Part shown: piece by piece, positions 1 through 11,400 of the stretch
Layout of the letters: each line of letters begins with the position of its first letter
Position numbering within the stretch: position 1 is the stretch's first letter
Assembly (NCBI GenBank): GCA_030762935.1
Contig: CM060883.1
Span: forward strand, 47,422,501 to 47,486,500
From: Hymenopus coronatus
Taxonomy: Eukaryota > Arthropoda > Insecta > Mantodea > Hymenopodidae
DNA length: 64,000 bases
Reading direction: 5' to 3'
Program-made: the position numbers and the translations under genes
The notes under the pieces: model-generated
What the model was told of the DNA's origin: nothing
The model's database searches: none
Seen by the model: only the letters and a program-made list of their open reading frames with translations

Positions 1-523
1 CAGTTTTAGAGTTCTCTGTATCCAAAAAAAAAAAAAGCATTTTCGAAAAACGTCCGCGCTCGTGCGTGTTTGTGTGTGTGTGTCTGTGTGTCTGTGAACA
101 CGATAACTCAAAAACGAAAAGTCGCTAAAATACCAAACTTGGTATTTAAGTTTAGTATCTTCCAGGGGTGCGACATGAAGATTTTGAGAAAAATCCCTCC
201 CAGCCCAAACTACCCTTTACATGGAAAAAATTTCGAAATTTTTGATTTTCTCAAAAGTGGCTCTAACGATTTTGATTAAAATGCCGTACATTAAAAATAT
301 TTATATGGCAAATAAAATGTATATTTCGAATTTTCTGGGAATAGCCTCTAAAGACCTTTTTATTTTGAATGAATTTTGCTGAATTTTACAAGGAAGCAAG
401 TAATTAAAATAATTTCTGCTAATGTTTGTCTCGATCATCATAAAGTAGATAGAAGAATATGATTTTTAGCAATAATTTGTTACAGCGATGTAGAGAAAGT
501 CATGTGAATGGAACACATCAGAT
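1..523 (+). mobile_element. FAM-1 non-autonomous element, copy 1 (cut by window edge, internally deleted)
   Basis: This begins inside the element at the window edge and ends at the family's conserved right end (TAGAGAAAGTCATGTGAATG followed by a CACATCAGATT tail, 490-523). It includes the GT-rich stretch (about 61-100) typical of the family. The right half is internally deleted compared with the copy at 14572-15411. There is no coding capacity. Confidence 0.8.
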
Positions 524-539
524 TTTTTAGCTCTGCTCT

Positions 540-712
540 CCACAAGCACACACACAAGCCATGCACATAGCGACCTTTTCTTCTAAAATTCCATTTTTTG
601 ACTCAAGGGACCTCAAAACGCATATTTCCGGTGAAATGCTACATTGAATTCTTGGGTGGAATACAATACCTTCTCTATACCCTATGTACATAGTACGTAT
701 AGAGAAAGTAAA
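540..712 (-). mobile_element. FAM-1 left-end fragment, inverted next to copy 1
   Basis: This reads as the reverse complement of the family's left end. It finishes with TAGAGAAAGTAAA at 700-712, the complement of the TTTACTTTCTCTA start seen in other copies. Only the first ~170 bp are present. Confidence 0.75.
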
Positions 713-1472
713 CATCTAGTTTCAATGATTAGTACAATCACTATAGTATCTTATCGCTGCTTATTTTCGACTCTAATATTTTGCTAACTCTTCGTAAAAA
801 AGCAAACAATGAAAGCGGTAGCGTTTACTGTAACAATAATTACTATTACAACCATCACAAGGATGACGCAACAAACTCACAGAGCGAAATGCTAGCGTTT
901 TGCTGAAGCACGTTTTGTGTCCAGCCGCCATCTTGTGGCTATACACCCTACCATATGCGCAACATCTGTTAAATTAATTTTCCGAAGTTTTTGAAGTAAA
1001 GAGCAAAGGACAATGGAAGGGGAAAGATCTCTAGTTGAAGGAATATTTAATACAATCAATTTCTGGCCTTTCAGAAGTTTATTAATGTACTGCTTAATTG
1101 AACGTTTAACACCACAAAAACACTTAATTAAGTACCCTAACCTATGTCATTTCGAAAAAATGTCATTTTCTTTGTTTGCTTCTTCTGCTATACGAGAAAC
1201 CACAACCAAACACCACACACGTATTCACCATTATTAAACCATTATACTGGTTTAAAAGCTGCAGTCCAAATGAACTGTTTAATTAACATTTAACAACACA
1301 CAATCTTATGTTTGGTTGCACTTTAACACACACAATTCGTACTCATCATACCACAATATGGCGGCTTCACAAAAATGTGCTTCGCCAACCATAATGCATA
1401 AGGATAAGGCATTTACTATCTATTCTCTCTATATCTGTGAGTAAACTGAACACACACAACAAAAAAGATAAC

Positions 1473-1535
<63 letters not shown>

Positions 1536-1816
1536 CTATCTCGTCGTTTCTTTTATCCTCATAATATCAGGATCGGAGTTAGAGTGGCGGTATAATAGTA
1601 AAACTAATTGTAAATATATAAAATAATATAAATAATAAAAAAATTAAATAAATAAATAATAATTGAAAGATGATACCCTAAATGTTTGTCACATATTTTT
1701 TTTAATCAGTCTACAGCGTTAATGTCAAATATTAAATCTTAAAATTAGAATACTTTAATGAATGTGACACTCCTATAAACGTTATAGTTTCCTATAGTAG
1801 GTTCTATAATGTTATA
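713..1816. other. Intergenic stretch without recognised gene
   Basis: No supported coding region or recognised repeat was seen apart from the (TA)n tract. The short reading frame at 1013-1237 has no recognisable domain. Confidence 0.5.
1476..1532. repeat. (TA)n microsatellite
   Basis: This is an uninterrupted TA dinucleotide tract of about 57 bp. Confidence 0.97.
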
Positions 1817-2519
1817 TTCACAATGAAATGCAAGCGCAAACGCAACGTAAGCGCAAGAGTTTGAACTCATATTATTTAATGTAAGCATTCACATAGAAAC
1901 ACGCAAGACGCAACGCAATGCAATGCAACGCAAGAGTTTGCATACTCCAAATTTTATCCTTGCGTTGCATGCAAAGAGGAGGAATTCTACAACTTTTCTC
2001 TATGCATTGCCTATGAATTCAATAGCAAACGATCGCACTGCATGATTTTACAGGGCCTGATGTACATGCATGCTCTTCTATTTGGCCGTGCAATGCCGCG
2101 CCATCTCTAATTTCCCTCAAGAGGTTATGACAGTCTTCTTGCTCATTCTTCTTTGATTTAATGGATGTAACTATCAACTGTGTCCAGATTTCTTGGTTCT
2201 CATAAATCGAAGACGCAGAGAGATAATTTTTAGTTCTTTAAATGTGCAGCTTTATCACTTTCTGAAGTCTGTATGCTTGTACTATTTTCAACAATTTTGA
2301 ATGAGGAATTATTGTGACGTCACTGCCACGAGCGTCAGTTGTTAGTATAATTTTATAACATATTTATTTGTAAAATATTTGTGAATTTTCTTATGTGGTA
2401 TTCTTGGTTATGTTATTCAGTTTGTAACTTGCGGAGGGCTTGAAAAATATTCCATTTAACTTGCGGATCTAGAAACTCGTGCCAACTACTTGCGCTGCAC
2501 TTACGATTCCATTGTGAAT
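1817..2519. mobile_element. MITE-like element with TTCACAATG terminal inverted repeats
   Basis: The left end TTCACAATGAAAT (1817-1829) is matched in inverted orientation by ATTCCATTGTGAA (2506-2518), 12 of 13 bases. Both subterminal regions are rich in GCGCAA-type words. It has no coding capacity, so it looks like a non-autonomous DNA transposon. The superfamily is uncertain and no clear target-site duplication was found. Confidence 0.6.
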
Positions 2520-2699
2520 GGTGTGTCCTAGTGTCTGCGCTTATGATTTGACCCACTTCGTTATCTAAGTCCTATAAATAGCAGATACAAAATATGTCCT
2601 CGAATCTCTTTGTTGTTCTCTGATGACCTGAATACTGAAATTGGCAGCAGAGATAGGGATTTCGGCTAGTCCAATGCCAACTAACTTCTTATGTTTTAA

Positions 2700-3205
2700 T
2701 CGTCCTCAGTGGCTAGGGGTCCCAAAGTTGCGGGTTCAAACCCGGTGGAGGGCGATGACTTTTTTTCGGGTGTAAAAATCCGTAGCATGGCTTGCCTCGG
2801 AAGGAAGTAATTTATGGCACGTAAAAGAACCTCAAGTCTGATAAAGAGGCCTCTGAGCAAAATTAAGCGGTATTTTACGCCTAATAATGCCGGTCCCATA
2901 TCCGCGCTCGCCAAAGCGTCTCGCTTTGGTGTTTCGCAGCGCAGGGGATCGTGGGTTCGAATCCCGCCTTGGGCATGGGTGTTATATGTTTGTGTAGAAA
3001 GTAAAACAGAAATTTAGTAATCAAAGTAAACAAATTAGGTAAATAAAAAGTAGGGTATACAGCGCCGGAGTCCTGACCAGACTCCGAAACTGTATTTTAT
3101 AAAAAAAAGAAAAAAGTAAAAAAAAATAAGAAAAAAAAATATATAGAATGGGGTGATAAAGCCGCAGGAGTTAAAGAGTGTTGATAAAACAATTCAATTT
3201 AATTA
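2700..3205 (+). mobile_element. SINE-A copy interrupted by another SINE
   Basis: The SINE-A body (B-box-like GGGTTCAAACCCGG near 2736, then the conserved AAAGAACCTCAAG and AGAGGCCTCTGAGC blocks) runs to about 2890. It resumes at about 3147 with the family's tail (TAGAATGGG, GTTAAAGAG). The 2896-3146 segment is a different tRNA-derived SINE inserted into it. Confidence 0.75.
2896..3146 (+). mobile_element. SINE-D, tRNA-derived, nested in SINE-A
   Basis: The head resembles a tRNA with a B box (GTGGGTTCGAATCCCGCC, near 2951-2968). An unrelated body and an A-rich tail follow (about 3101-3140). It lies inside a SINE-A copy, so it is younger than that copy. A functional tRNA gene is unlikely because no clean acceptor-stem pairing was seen. 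Confidence 0.6.
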
Positions 3206-3211
3206 AATGTT

Positions 3212-4036
3212 TACTTTCTCTACATAGTATATGGTACATAGGTAGAGAGGGTATTGCACTCCACTTAGAAATTGAGACCGAAATTTCACCGAAAATCACG
3301 TTTTAGGGTCCCCTGTATAAAAAAACAAGCGCGCCCGCTCCCGTGTGTCTGTGAACACGATAACTCAGAAACGTAAAGTTGGAAAATACCAAACTAGGTA
3401 TGTAAGTTTAGTATCTTCCAAGAATGCGACCCGAGGATTTTAAATAAAATTCCCCACCCCAAACTATTCTATATATGGCAAAAATTCCGAAAGTTTTGAT
3501 TTTCTCAAAAATATGCTCTAACGATTTTGATTAAAATTCCGTATATTAAGTATAAATACATGACAGATAAAGTGTATATTCTGAATTTTCTGGGAATAGT
3601 GTCTGAAGACCTCTTTATTCTGGATGAATTTTTCTGAATTTTACATAACTGGTAAACCGTATGAGGTAGACAAAAACTTACTTCACAAAAAATGCACATC
3701 TCGTTAAAACACATAATTTATGTCATTACATTTTTTTCGTGGATTTGACCATTTTTAAGATATTCCTTGTTATTTGTTTCAATTCTAAAATACTTATTTG
3801 TCAACTACAGGCAATGCAAGGAAACGGATATCAATCACATGCCAACCAGCTTTTAAAAGATTTGACTATCTCTTTAGCCTAATGTGTTCCCTTATTTTCC
3901 TTCTATTTACAAGAAAGTAAGTGATAAGACCATTCTGTTTATCTCGATTAGCTAGAAGTAGATAGAAGAATAAGGTTTTTAACAATGCTTTGTTACAGAG
4001 ATGTAGAAAAAGTCATGTGAAAGGAACACATCAGAT
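3212..4036 (+). mobile_element. FAM-1 element, near-complete copy
   Basis: This copy runs from TTACTTTCTCTACATAGTA to the conserved right end with the CACATCAGATT tail, about 825 bp. The short inverted repeats ACTTTCTCTACAT (left) and ATGTAGAAAAAGT (right) are visible. The conserved right tail lies outside the right repeat. No open reading frame is shared between copies. Confidence 0.85.
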
Positions 4037-4185
4037 TGCCTATATGTTTAATTTGCCTTGATGGATTTATATGATCTGTTTCAATATGTTGTATGCATCT
4101 ATTTACTCGCGACTTACAGTATTTAAGAGAATATCATACACAAGTGTTTGATGTGAAGCAGATTGAACATAAATGAAAAAAAAAT

Positions 4186-4705
4186 CTATGTGTTCCATTC
4201 ACATGACTTTCTCTACATCTCTGCAACAAATTATTGTTAAAAAGCTTAAGCTTTTAAATACTTCATGCTAATCGAGAAAAAAATAGCAGAAATGGTTTTA
4301 TTACTTGCTTCCTTATAAGCGGAAGCGAAATAAGGTTGCTATGTGACTGAAGTTCCTTTGTTTGTATGGATAGGAGTTGACAAATTCCTGTATCAGAAAA
4401 GTATAAGTTTTTTCAAAGCTGAAAACAAAAGCAAGGGATATCTAAAAAAACGACCAACTCCACGAAAAAAAAATGTATATGATCTAAATTGTGTGTTTTA
4501 ATGTGCTCAACATTTTTTATGTAGTAAGTTCTTGCCCATTTCTTACGGTTTAGTAGTTATGCAAAATTCCGTAAAATTCATCCAGAATAAAGTAGTCTTC
4601 AGGGGAAATTCCCAGAAAGTTCAAGATATTCATTTTATTTGTGAGGTAAATATCTTTAATATACGATACTTTAACCAAAATCGTTTTAGCCATTTTTGCG
4701 TAGCT
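4186..4705 (-). mobile_element. FAM-1 right half, inverted (left member of a composite)
   Basis: This starts with the complement of the right end (TGTGTTCCATTCACATGACT near 4191) and runs to the internal region. It then joins directly to a + strand copy at about 4706. Confidence 0.8.
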
Positions 4706-5366
4706 CAAAAACGAAAAGACCGTTCAATCTTCCAAGGGTGCGACACGAAGATTTTCAAGAAAATCCTCCCACCACCAACTACCCTTTACATGGAACTGTT
4801 TTAGAACATTTTGATTTTCTAAAAAATGGCTCTAACGATTTTGATTTAAATATCATATATTATAGATATTTACGTGACAAATAAAATGTATATCTTGAAT
4901 GTTCTGGGAATAGCCTCTGAAGACTTCTTTATTCTGCATGCATTTTACGGAACTTTGCACAACTGCTAAACCGTAAGAGATGGGCAAAAGCTTACCACAC
5001 AGAAAATGTACAGCACGTTAAAACACACAATTTATGTTATATACATTTTTTTCGTGTAGTTGATCGTTTTTGAGATATTCCTTGTTATTGGTTTCAGCTT
5101 TGAAAAACTTATACTTTTCTCATACAGGAATTTGTCAACTTCTGTTCATACAAGTTAAGGAACTTCAGATACATAGTAACCAGCTATTGGCTATCACTTT
5201 AACCTATGGAATTCCCTTATTTCGCTTCTACTTACAAGGAAGCAAGTAATAACATTATTTCTGCTAATTTTTTCTCGATTAGCATGAAGTAAGTAGAAGC
5301 ATAAGCTTTTTAATAATATTTTTTGCAGGGATGTAGAGAAAGTCATGTGAATGGAGCACATCAGAT
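4706..5366 (+). mobile_element. FAM-1 right part (right member of a composite)
   Basis: This begins internally at the block with CTCAAAAACGAAAAG and ends at the conserved CACATCAGATT. With the preceding inverted copy it forms a palindrome-like composite that lacks both left ends. Confidence 0.8.
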
Positions 5367-5373
5367 TTTTTAT

Positions 5374-5587
5374 GGCTTAACGTTCTTTAACCTGGTTGGT
5401 CATATCGGACGATGAATTAAATTGGTGAAATGATGCTCAAATGATCTCGGGGTCCATGGAGCTCAAAGTTACTCGACAATGATCTGGAAATATCTCCGAA
5501 AAAAACTTATCCGGGTAACGCACCCTAAGCGAGATTCGAACTCGAGACCTGTTGAATGTGAGGCAGACACTACCCAGGCGGGCTCAT
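5374..5587 (-). mobile_element. SINE-C copy (tRNA-derived)
   Basis: The block TTAACCTGGTTGGTCATAT starts the copy as read on the + strand. The tRNA-like part with the B-box complement (GATTCGAACTCGAGACC, near 5531) is at the other end, so the element is oriented on the - strand. Further copies are at 41103, 53556 and 56911. Confidence 0.75.
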
Positions 5588-5658
5588 TCTGATTTTGCAC
5601 CATATAAACTTCACCTTTCTCAGTGTTACGCTTTAGACTGCATCAATGTTTGCTAATT

Positions 5659-5873
5659 TTTACTTTCTCTACATAGTACTTGATACATAAGTAGAGCAGG
5701 TATTGTACTCCACTAAAAAATTCGATACCGAAATTCCACTAGAAATACACGTTTTAGGGTCCCTGTGTAAAAACAGTTGTTTGTGAACACAACTCAAGTC
5801 GATAAAATGCTAAACGTGGTATTTAAGTTTAGTATCTTCCAAGAATGCGATATGAAGATTTTAAGAAAAATCC
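5659..5873 (+). mobile_element. FAM-1 left-end fragment
   Basis: This begins TTTTTACTTTCTCTACATAG and follows the family through the TTTAGTATCTTCCAAGAATG block. It stops abruptly at about 5873 in unrelated sequence. Confidence 0.75.
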
Positions 5874-6332
5874 GTGATTATGTTGAAAAGTAACCATAAG
5901 TGTGCAAAACTTTTAGTAATAAAACAGTTGTTTTCTATGAACTTGTCTTTTAATTATAGTCCATCAGAAGTTGAAAAAAAAAAAAAAAAAGGCCCTCGTA
6001 TTTTGAAGAAGGTTTAAGTCAACATATACTTACAAGTATATTCAATATTCGTATAAATTTAATGCATATATGCAAGAAGGGCACAAAAGATATTATTCAT
6101 TAGTAAGGGTGGTGATTTTTGGCATTTTAAAGTAGAAATTTAGCATTTTCATTAGCACATTTATCATTTGAGGAAGAAGTAGGTATATAATTTGAATTAA
6201 TTACAACAAGAAAGTTGAAATAACATTAATGTGAAATTAAAATAGCATTTTAAAGGGCTGATAGCGCTATAAAAAGCATACATTAGCATGTGGTTTGATT
6301 TCGAACTAATTACTAAAACTACAGACAAAACT
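5874..6332. other. Unannotated AT-rich spacer
   Basis: This contains an A18 tract near 5975 and no coding region or family match that I can support. Confidence 0.5.
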
Positions 6333-7190
6333 CTGATGTGCTCCATTCACATGGTTTTCTCATCTCTATAACCAAGTACCGTTAACAAACTTATTCTTCT
6401 ATCTACTTAATGCTAATCGAGATAAACATTAGCAGAAATTGCCTTATTACTTGCTTCCTTGTCAGTAGAAGGGGAGTAAAGGAAATACACCAGGCTAAAG
6501 CGATAGTCAAACCTTTTAAAAACTGGTTCCCATGCGAATGAAATCCGTTTCTTTGCATGATCAGGAGTTGACGAATTCCGTATGAGAAAAGTAAGTATTT
6601 TAAAACTGAAACTAATAACAAAGAATAACTCAGAAATATTCAACTCCATAAATAAAAACATATGACAAAATTGTGTGTTTAAACGGGATCTATATTTTTT
6701 GTGCAGTAAGCTTTTGCCTATCTTTTGCGGTTTACCAGCTATGCAAAATTCAGCAAAATTCATCCAGAAAAAAGAGATCTTTACAGGCTAATCAAGATAC
6801 AGGTAGGTACATTTTATTTGGGAAGTAAAAATCTTAAATATACAGAATTTTATCAAAATCGTTATAGCCATTTTTGAGAAAATCAAACTTTTTGAAATAT
6901 TTTCCATGTGAAGTATAGTTCGGGGTGCTGAGATTTCCTTGAAAATCTCCATTTCTCTTACAAGGAGATACTGAACTTACACACCAAGTTTGGTATTTTA
7001 CGGATTTTTCGTTTTTGAGTTATGCTGTCCACACATACACCCTGATCTTTTTCAAAAAACGATTTTTTTTGGATTCAGGGCATCTCGAAACATATATTTT
7101 TTGTGAAATCTCGGTATCGAGTTTTTGGGTGGAATACAACACCTTCTCTATCTAATATGTACGTTGAGCATACACATTAGAGAAAATAAA
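6333..7190 (-). mobile_element. FAM-1 element, near-complete, inverted
   Basis: This runs from the complement of the right end (CTGATGTGCTCCATTCACAT) to the complement of the left end (TTAGAGAAAATAAA near 7177-7190), about 858 bp. Reading frames inside it are not shared with other copies. Confidence 0.85.
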
Positions 7191-7403
7191 AGGGAATAAT
7201 GTTCTTCTCAGTGGGAATTGGATGACAGGATAGGTTTTTATGAAGCAATTCATGAAATGAATGCAGGGAACCGGAGAATCCGGAGAAAATTCGCCCAGAC
7301 GCCGCTGCGTGTAACTTGTGCTGCCTAGGTAAGACGAACAGGGAAACATCAAACAAATAGGAATATTTCACTGTGTTTAAGCATAGTATTTATCACATTG
7401 TTT

Positions 7404-8228
7404 TTACTTTCTCTAGGACGTGTGTACATACAATGTAGATAGTAGCTAGAGAAGGTATTGTATTGCACCCAAAAATTTTATGTCGAGGTTTCATCAGAAA
7501 TATGTTTTGAGGTCCCCTGAGTCCGAAAAAATCATTTTTTTAGAAAATGCCCTGTGTGTCTGTGGACAGCATAGCTCAGAAACGAAAATACCTTAAAATC
7601 CAAACTTGGTATTTATGTTTAGTATCTTCCAAGGATGCGTCATGAAGATTTGCAAGAAAATCCCTTAACCACAAACTACCCTTTACATGAAGAAAGTGCT
7701 CTAACGATTTTGATTAAAATTCCGTATATTAAATATATTTACATGACAAATAAAATGTGTATCCCAAATTTTCTGGGAGTACCCTCTGAAGATTTCTTTA
7801 TCATGAATGAATTTTGCTGATATTTGTATAATTGGCAAACCGTAAGAAATAGATATAAACTTCTACACAAAAATGTAGTTATTGTTAAAGCACACAATTT
7901 AAGTCATATACATTTTTTCGTGTATTTGGCCATTCTTAGATATTCCTTGTTATTGGTTTTAATTTTCAAATATTTGAAAATGTTTACATATGGGAATTTG
8001 TCAACTTCTGGTCATGCAAAGAAACGAATTTCAACCACATGTAACCGATTTTTAAAATATTTGACTATCGCTTAGCCTAATGTATTCCCTTCTACTGACA
8101 ACAAAACAAGAGAAGATTATTTCTGCCAACATTTATCTCAATTATAATTAAGTAGATAGAAGAATAAGCTTATTAATAATAATTTAACGGAATGTAGAGA
8201 AAGACATGTGAATAGAGCACATTTGATT
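7404..8228 (+). mobile_element. FAM-1 element just upstream of the P450 first coding exon
   Basis: This begins TTTTACTTTCTCTAGG and ends at a decayed right end (GAGCACATTTGATT). It ends about 70 bp before the splice-acceptor-like site of coding exon 1, so it lies in the last 5' UTR intron or the immediate upstream region. Confidence 0.85.
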
Positions 8229-8301
8229 ATTTAACTGTTACTTCACGTGGAATATTTTATATAATAAACCACACATGCTGTTTTATTTATTTTTCAGCAA
8301 G

Positions 8302-8497
8302 ATGGAGATGTTTCTTGCAATCATGTGCTACATCTGTTTGATCATAATAATCGCAATTTCTATACTCCTGTATGTTATCGTCTACGATTGCACCTGGCTT
8401 TTTAGAAGAAAAGATACAAAACTGGTCCAGAAGATTCCAGGACCAACACCACTTCCATTCGTAGGCGACATTTTGAGCCTCAATTTACCTCACGATG
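8302..8497 (+). CDS. CYP4: CYP4 coding exon 1 (membrane anchor and proline hinge)
   Basis: This encodes residues 1-65 plus one base (phase 1). The chosen ATG at 8302 has a good context (CAAGATGG) and lies five bases after a polypyrimidine-AG acceptor (ends 8297). That implies a 5' UTR exon further upstream; the in-frame ATG at 8275 would sit inside that intron. The donor is G|GTAAGT at 8498. Residues 4-28 are strongly hydrophobic, then basic residues and the PGP hinge follow. Confidence 0.93.
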
Positions 8498-11400
8498 GTA
8501 AGTAGAACATAATTGTAATAAGATCTCTCTTCCAAATGTATTAATCATTCAGTTTTATATTCATATGCTATTACAACATGAAAATGAAAAAAAAATTATG
8601 AAAATACCATTTCGAATCCCTTAAGAAAAGGTATTGCATTCCATCGAAAAATTCGATATAGATATTCACAAGAAATAAGTGTTATATGGTCCCATGAATA
8701 AGAATAAGCATTTTTAGAGAAAGGTTAGTGTATGTGTGAATCTGCATAGTTACAAAACAATATATTAAATATGAAACATCTGAGTTCAATCTATCAATGA
8801 TGCGACACTACGATTTTCAAGAAAATTCCCTCTTTACAAACCAGCCTTTACATGGTAAATGAGTCGTAGTTTTTTATTTTCTCTAAAATGGATCAACATT
8901 TTTTTATTAAAAAAGCATATGCTTAACACATTTACATGATAAATAAAATTATATATTGAACATTTGAGGAATAGTCTGTGAAGTCCTTATCATTCTAAAT
9001 AGAATTTGTATAATTAGTACACCGTAAGAGATAAACAAAATCTTACTACACAAATGATGTACACAATTTATCATTCCCGGAATATTCTTTGTTATTGGGT
9101 TGAACTTTCAGATACTTCTACTTTTTTTGTTAAAGGTAAGTCGTTAATTTTTTCTCGTCACCAAACCGACAGCAAAATGTGTAATAAAAGTTTAAATAGA
9201 TTTACAAGAACAGAACTCGCGGCATGTAACTACCTTTATAGATCTGGTATAATTATTACATTAAAGTGCATCTCTTCATTAAAGTGCAGGATTCCACCAA
9301 TAAGATGATCCACATATAACAATCAAATTTCCCGTCTGCCCTCATCTCGTAACGGTACCACGCACCAACTATTGAAAGCGCAAATGTCAATTACTGTAGT
9401 ATGTTCAATCGAAGAACAACTAGCGCGAGTTTATAACAAGTAAAACTGTCGATCACGAATGACAGTGAGATGCAACTTACATAGCCGGAAATTTCTTCAA
9501 CGGCACACGATGTGATTTTTGCTCATATAATAGATCTTATATCATAAATTATATAAACAATTGAGATGATTCAGACCGTGGAACTATCCCTGCTTCTAAG
9601 TTACCATAAAGGGCAATTTCCACTGAAGTCTTCTGGTACTTATTTAATTAGACTATTGGGCTCTTCCGATACACAGGCCAGGTGCTGTTTGTAACATAAG
9701 TAATATAAAAATCTACAGAGCAAGATTACCGCGACGATTATGATGATGGGCATTAATTAATTTAATATGAGTTGATTAGTACAAATGCGTACGTTGATGT
9801 AAAGCGGGATGGGATGTAGGTTGGAAGGGAGAGAGAAGAAATAAAGTCGAGCATTATCTAATATGTTAAAAATATGATACTTTAATACAATTCTTTAATG
9901 GCATTTTGAGAAAATAAAAGATAACGAATATTTTTTTTTTCTAAATTAAGGATAGTTTGCAAATCTTCATCTGTAGTGCTTAAACAGAAACATGAAACAT
10001 GGTATTTCTCGAATTATTGCATACTTAGGGCATTTTTCTAAAACATAATTTTGGATCTCAACATTCCAGCGAAATTTTAATGTCAAATTATTGGATGGAA
10101 GAAATAATTTCTCTAGTTATTGTAAGTAACAGGTAGAGAAAGTAATACATGTAAATGACAGCTTCTGTTTAATGTATACTTCCTGTGCCACAAAATAATA
10201 GTAGCGTTCATTTAATGCACTTTTATTATTTAGAACGGGCATAAAATAAACAGGTCCACGAATTTCTACAACCAAAAATAGTAATTATTTATGAAAACTC
10301 ACGCTAACATTAATATGTGCATGATATAGTTCAAATTGTGTTATTGTAGCTTTCGTGTCGTTTTGATAAAACGGTGTGAAAATAAAATCTCTAACAACAA
10401 TCCATATCAACGCAACCATTACTGTGACGATGTGACTAAATGCATGCATAAGCCACGCTTCTTCCCCGAATTATGCGCAAAATGGTGTTGCGTACCCGAC
10501 AGTAGTGTAGCAAGGTGAACACGTGCAAGGGCGGCTACATTATAGCACATTTCCTACAATGACCCAACATTTTGCACTTACAACTGCACTCCTACAACAA
10601 TGGCCCAAGGAAAAAGGGTGCTTATGTGGCCCTTCTCCCAGCTTTGAAAGTTTCTTACTGCGTCACCAGGGGTTGTATTAAGAGAGCAGTCAGTTCGAGA
10701 GGAGGTAAGCTGTGAAAGTCTTTCGAGCCTACAGTTGGATTCAAGTGACAGCCGAAGCAGCCGACAACTAAATGAAAAGCATGGAAGCAACGAGGGATAA
10801 AATTGTTCTGAAGAAATTTAAATACAATCACTTTGTTATAATGGTGTCAAAAGGAGAATGAATGCCACAATGGAGAAGATGGTAAAAACACCGCTAGCCG
10901 AAATCCAGACAGTGGTGTCCGGAATTGAGGAAATTAATTGTGGAATGGAGAAGAAGATTACGAAAATGGAGTCTGTCTTCTCCATGTGCTCCAACATGGA
11001 GAAGATAGACACAAAAATGAAATCCAAGAAGAATATGGCGGAGAAAATGCTATTTGAAGTGGAGAAAATGCAGAAATGAAGACGGCAGGTGAAGTCGGAG
11101 CTACGACCAAAATCGACGAACACCTGGCCGGCGTGAAGGACATGGAAGTGCTTGGAAGAAAAGTGAAAGAGCTTGGTGCAACAGTGAAAGATCTTGACCA
11201 ACACGGTATTGCCTTAGAGGACCTCCGGGAACGGTTAATGTTCTGGAGGAAAGAGTCGATCACAGCGCCAAGGAACTGAACACCATGGTGGAAAAGATGC
11301 TCGACAGAATTCTTAAGGACTTGAAGATCGAAGTAGGACACGGTATATGACCGCGTCAAGTCACTCAAATGCGTAACGTCACTCTCTTAAGCCTTATGCC

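Noticed and set aside
2899..2978. Possible tRNA gene (clear B box, tRNA-like arms)
   Set aside because: No clean acceptor-stem pairing, and a SINE-like body with an A-rich tail follows. It is inserted inside another SINE. Treated as a SINE head.
6413..6763. 116-codon - strand frame
   Set aside because: It lies wholly within a FAM-1 copy; the frame is not conserved in the other copies.
8275..8301. Earlier in-frame ATG for the P450
   Set aside because: A polypyrimidine tract and AG lie between it and the ATG at 8302, so it is probably intronic. The 8302 start also has the better context.
10958..11368. 136-codon - strand frame in the left gag arm
   Set aside because: It is the antisense of the Lys/Glu-rich gag segment; open by composition only.
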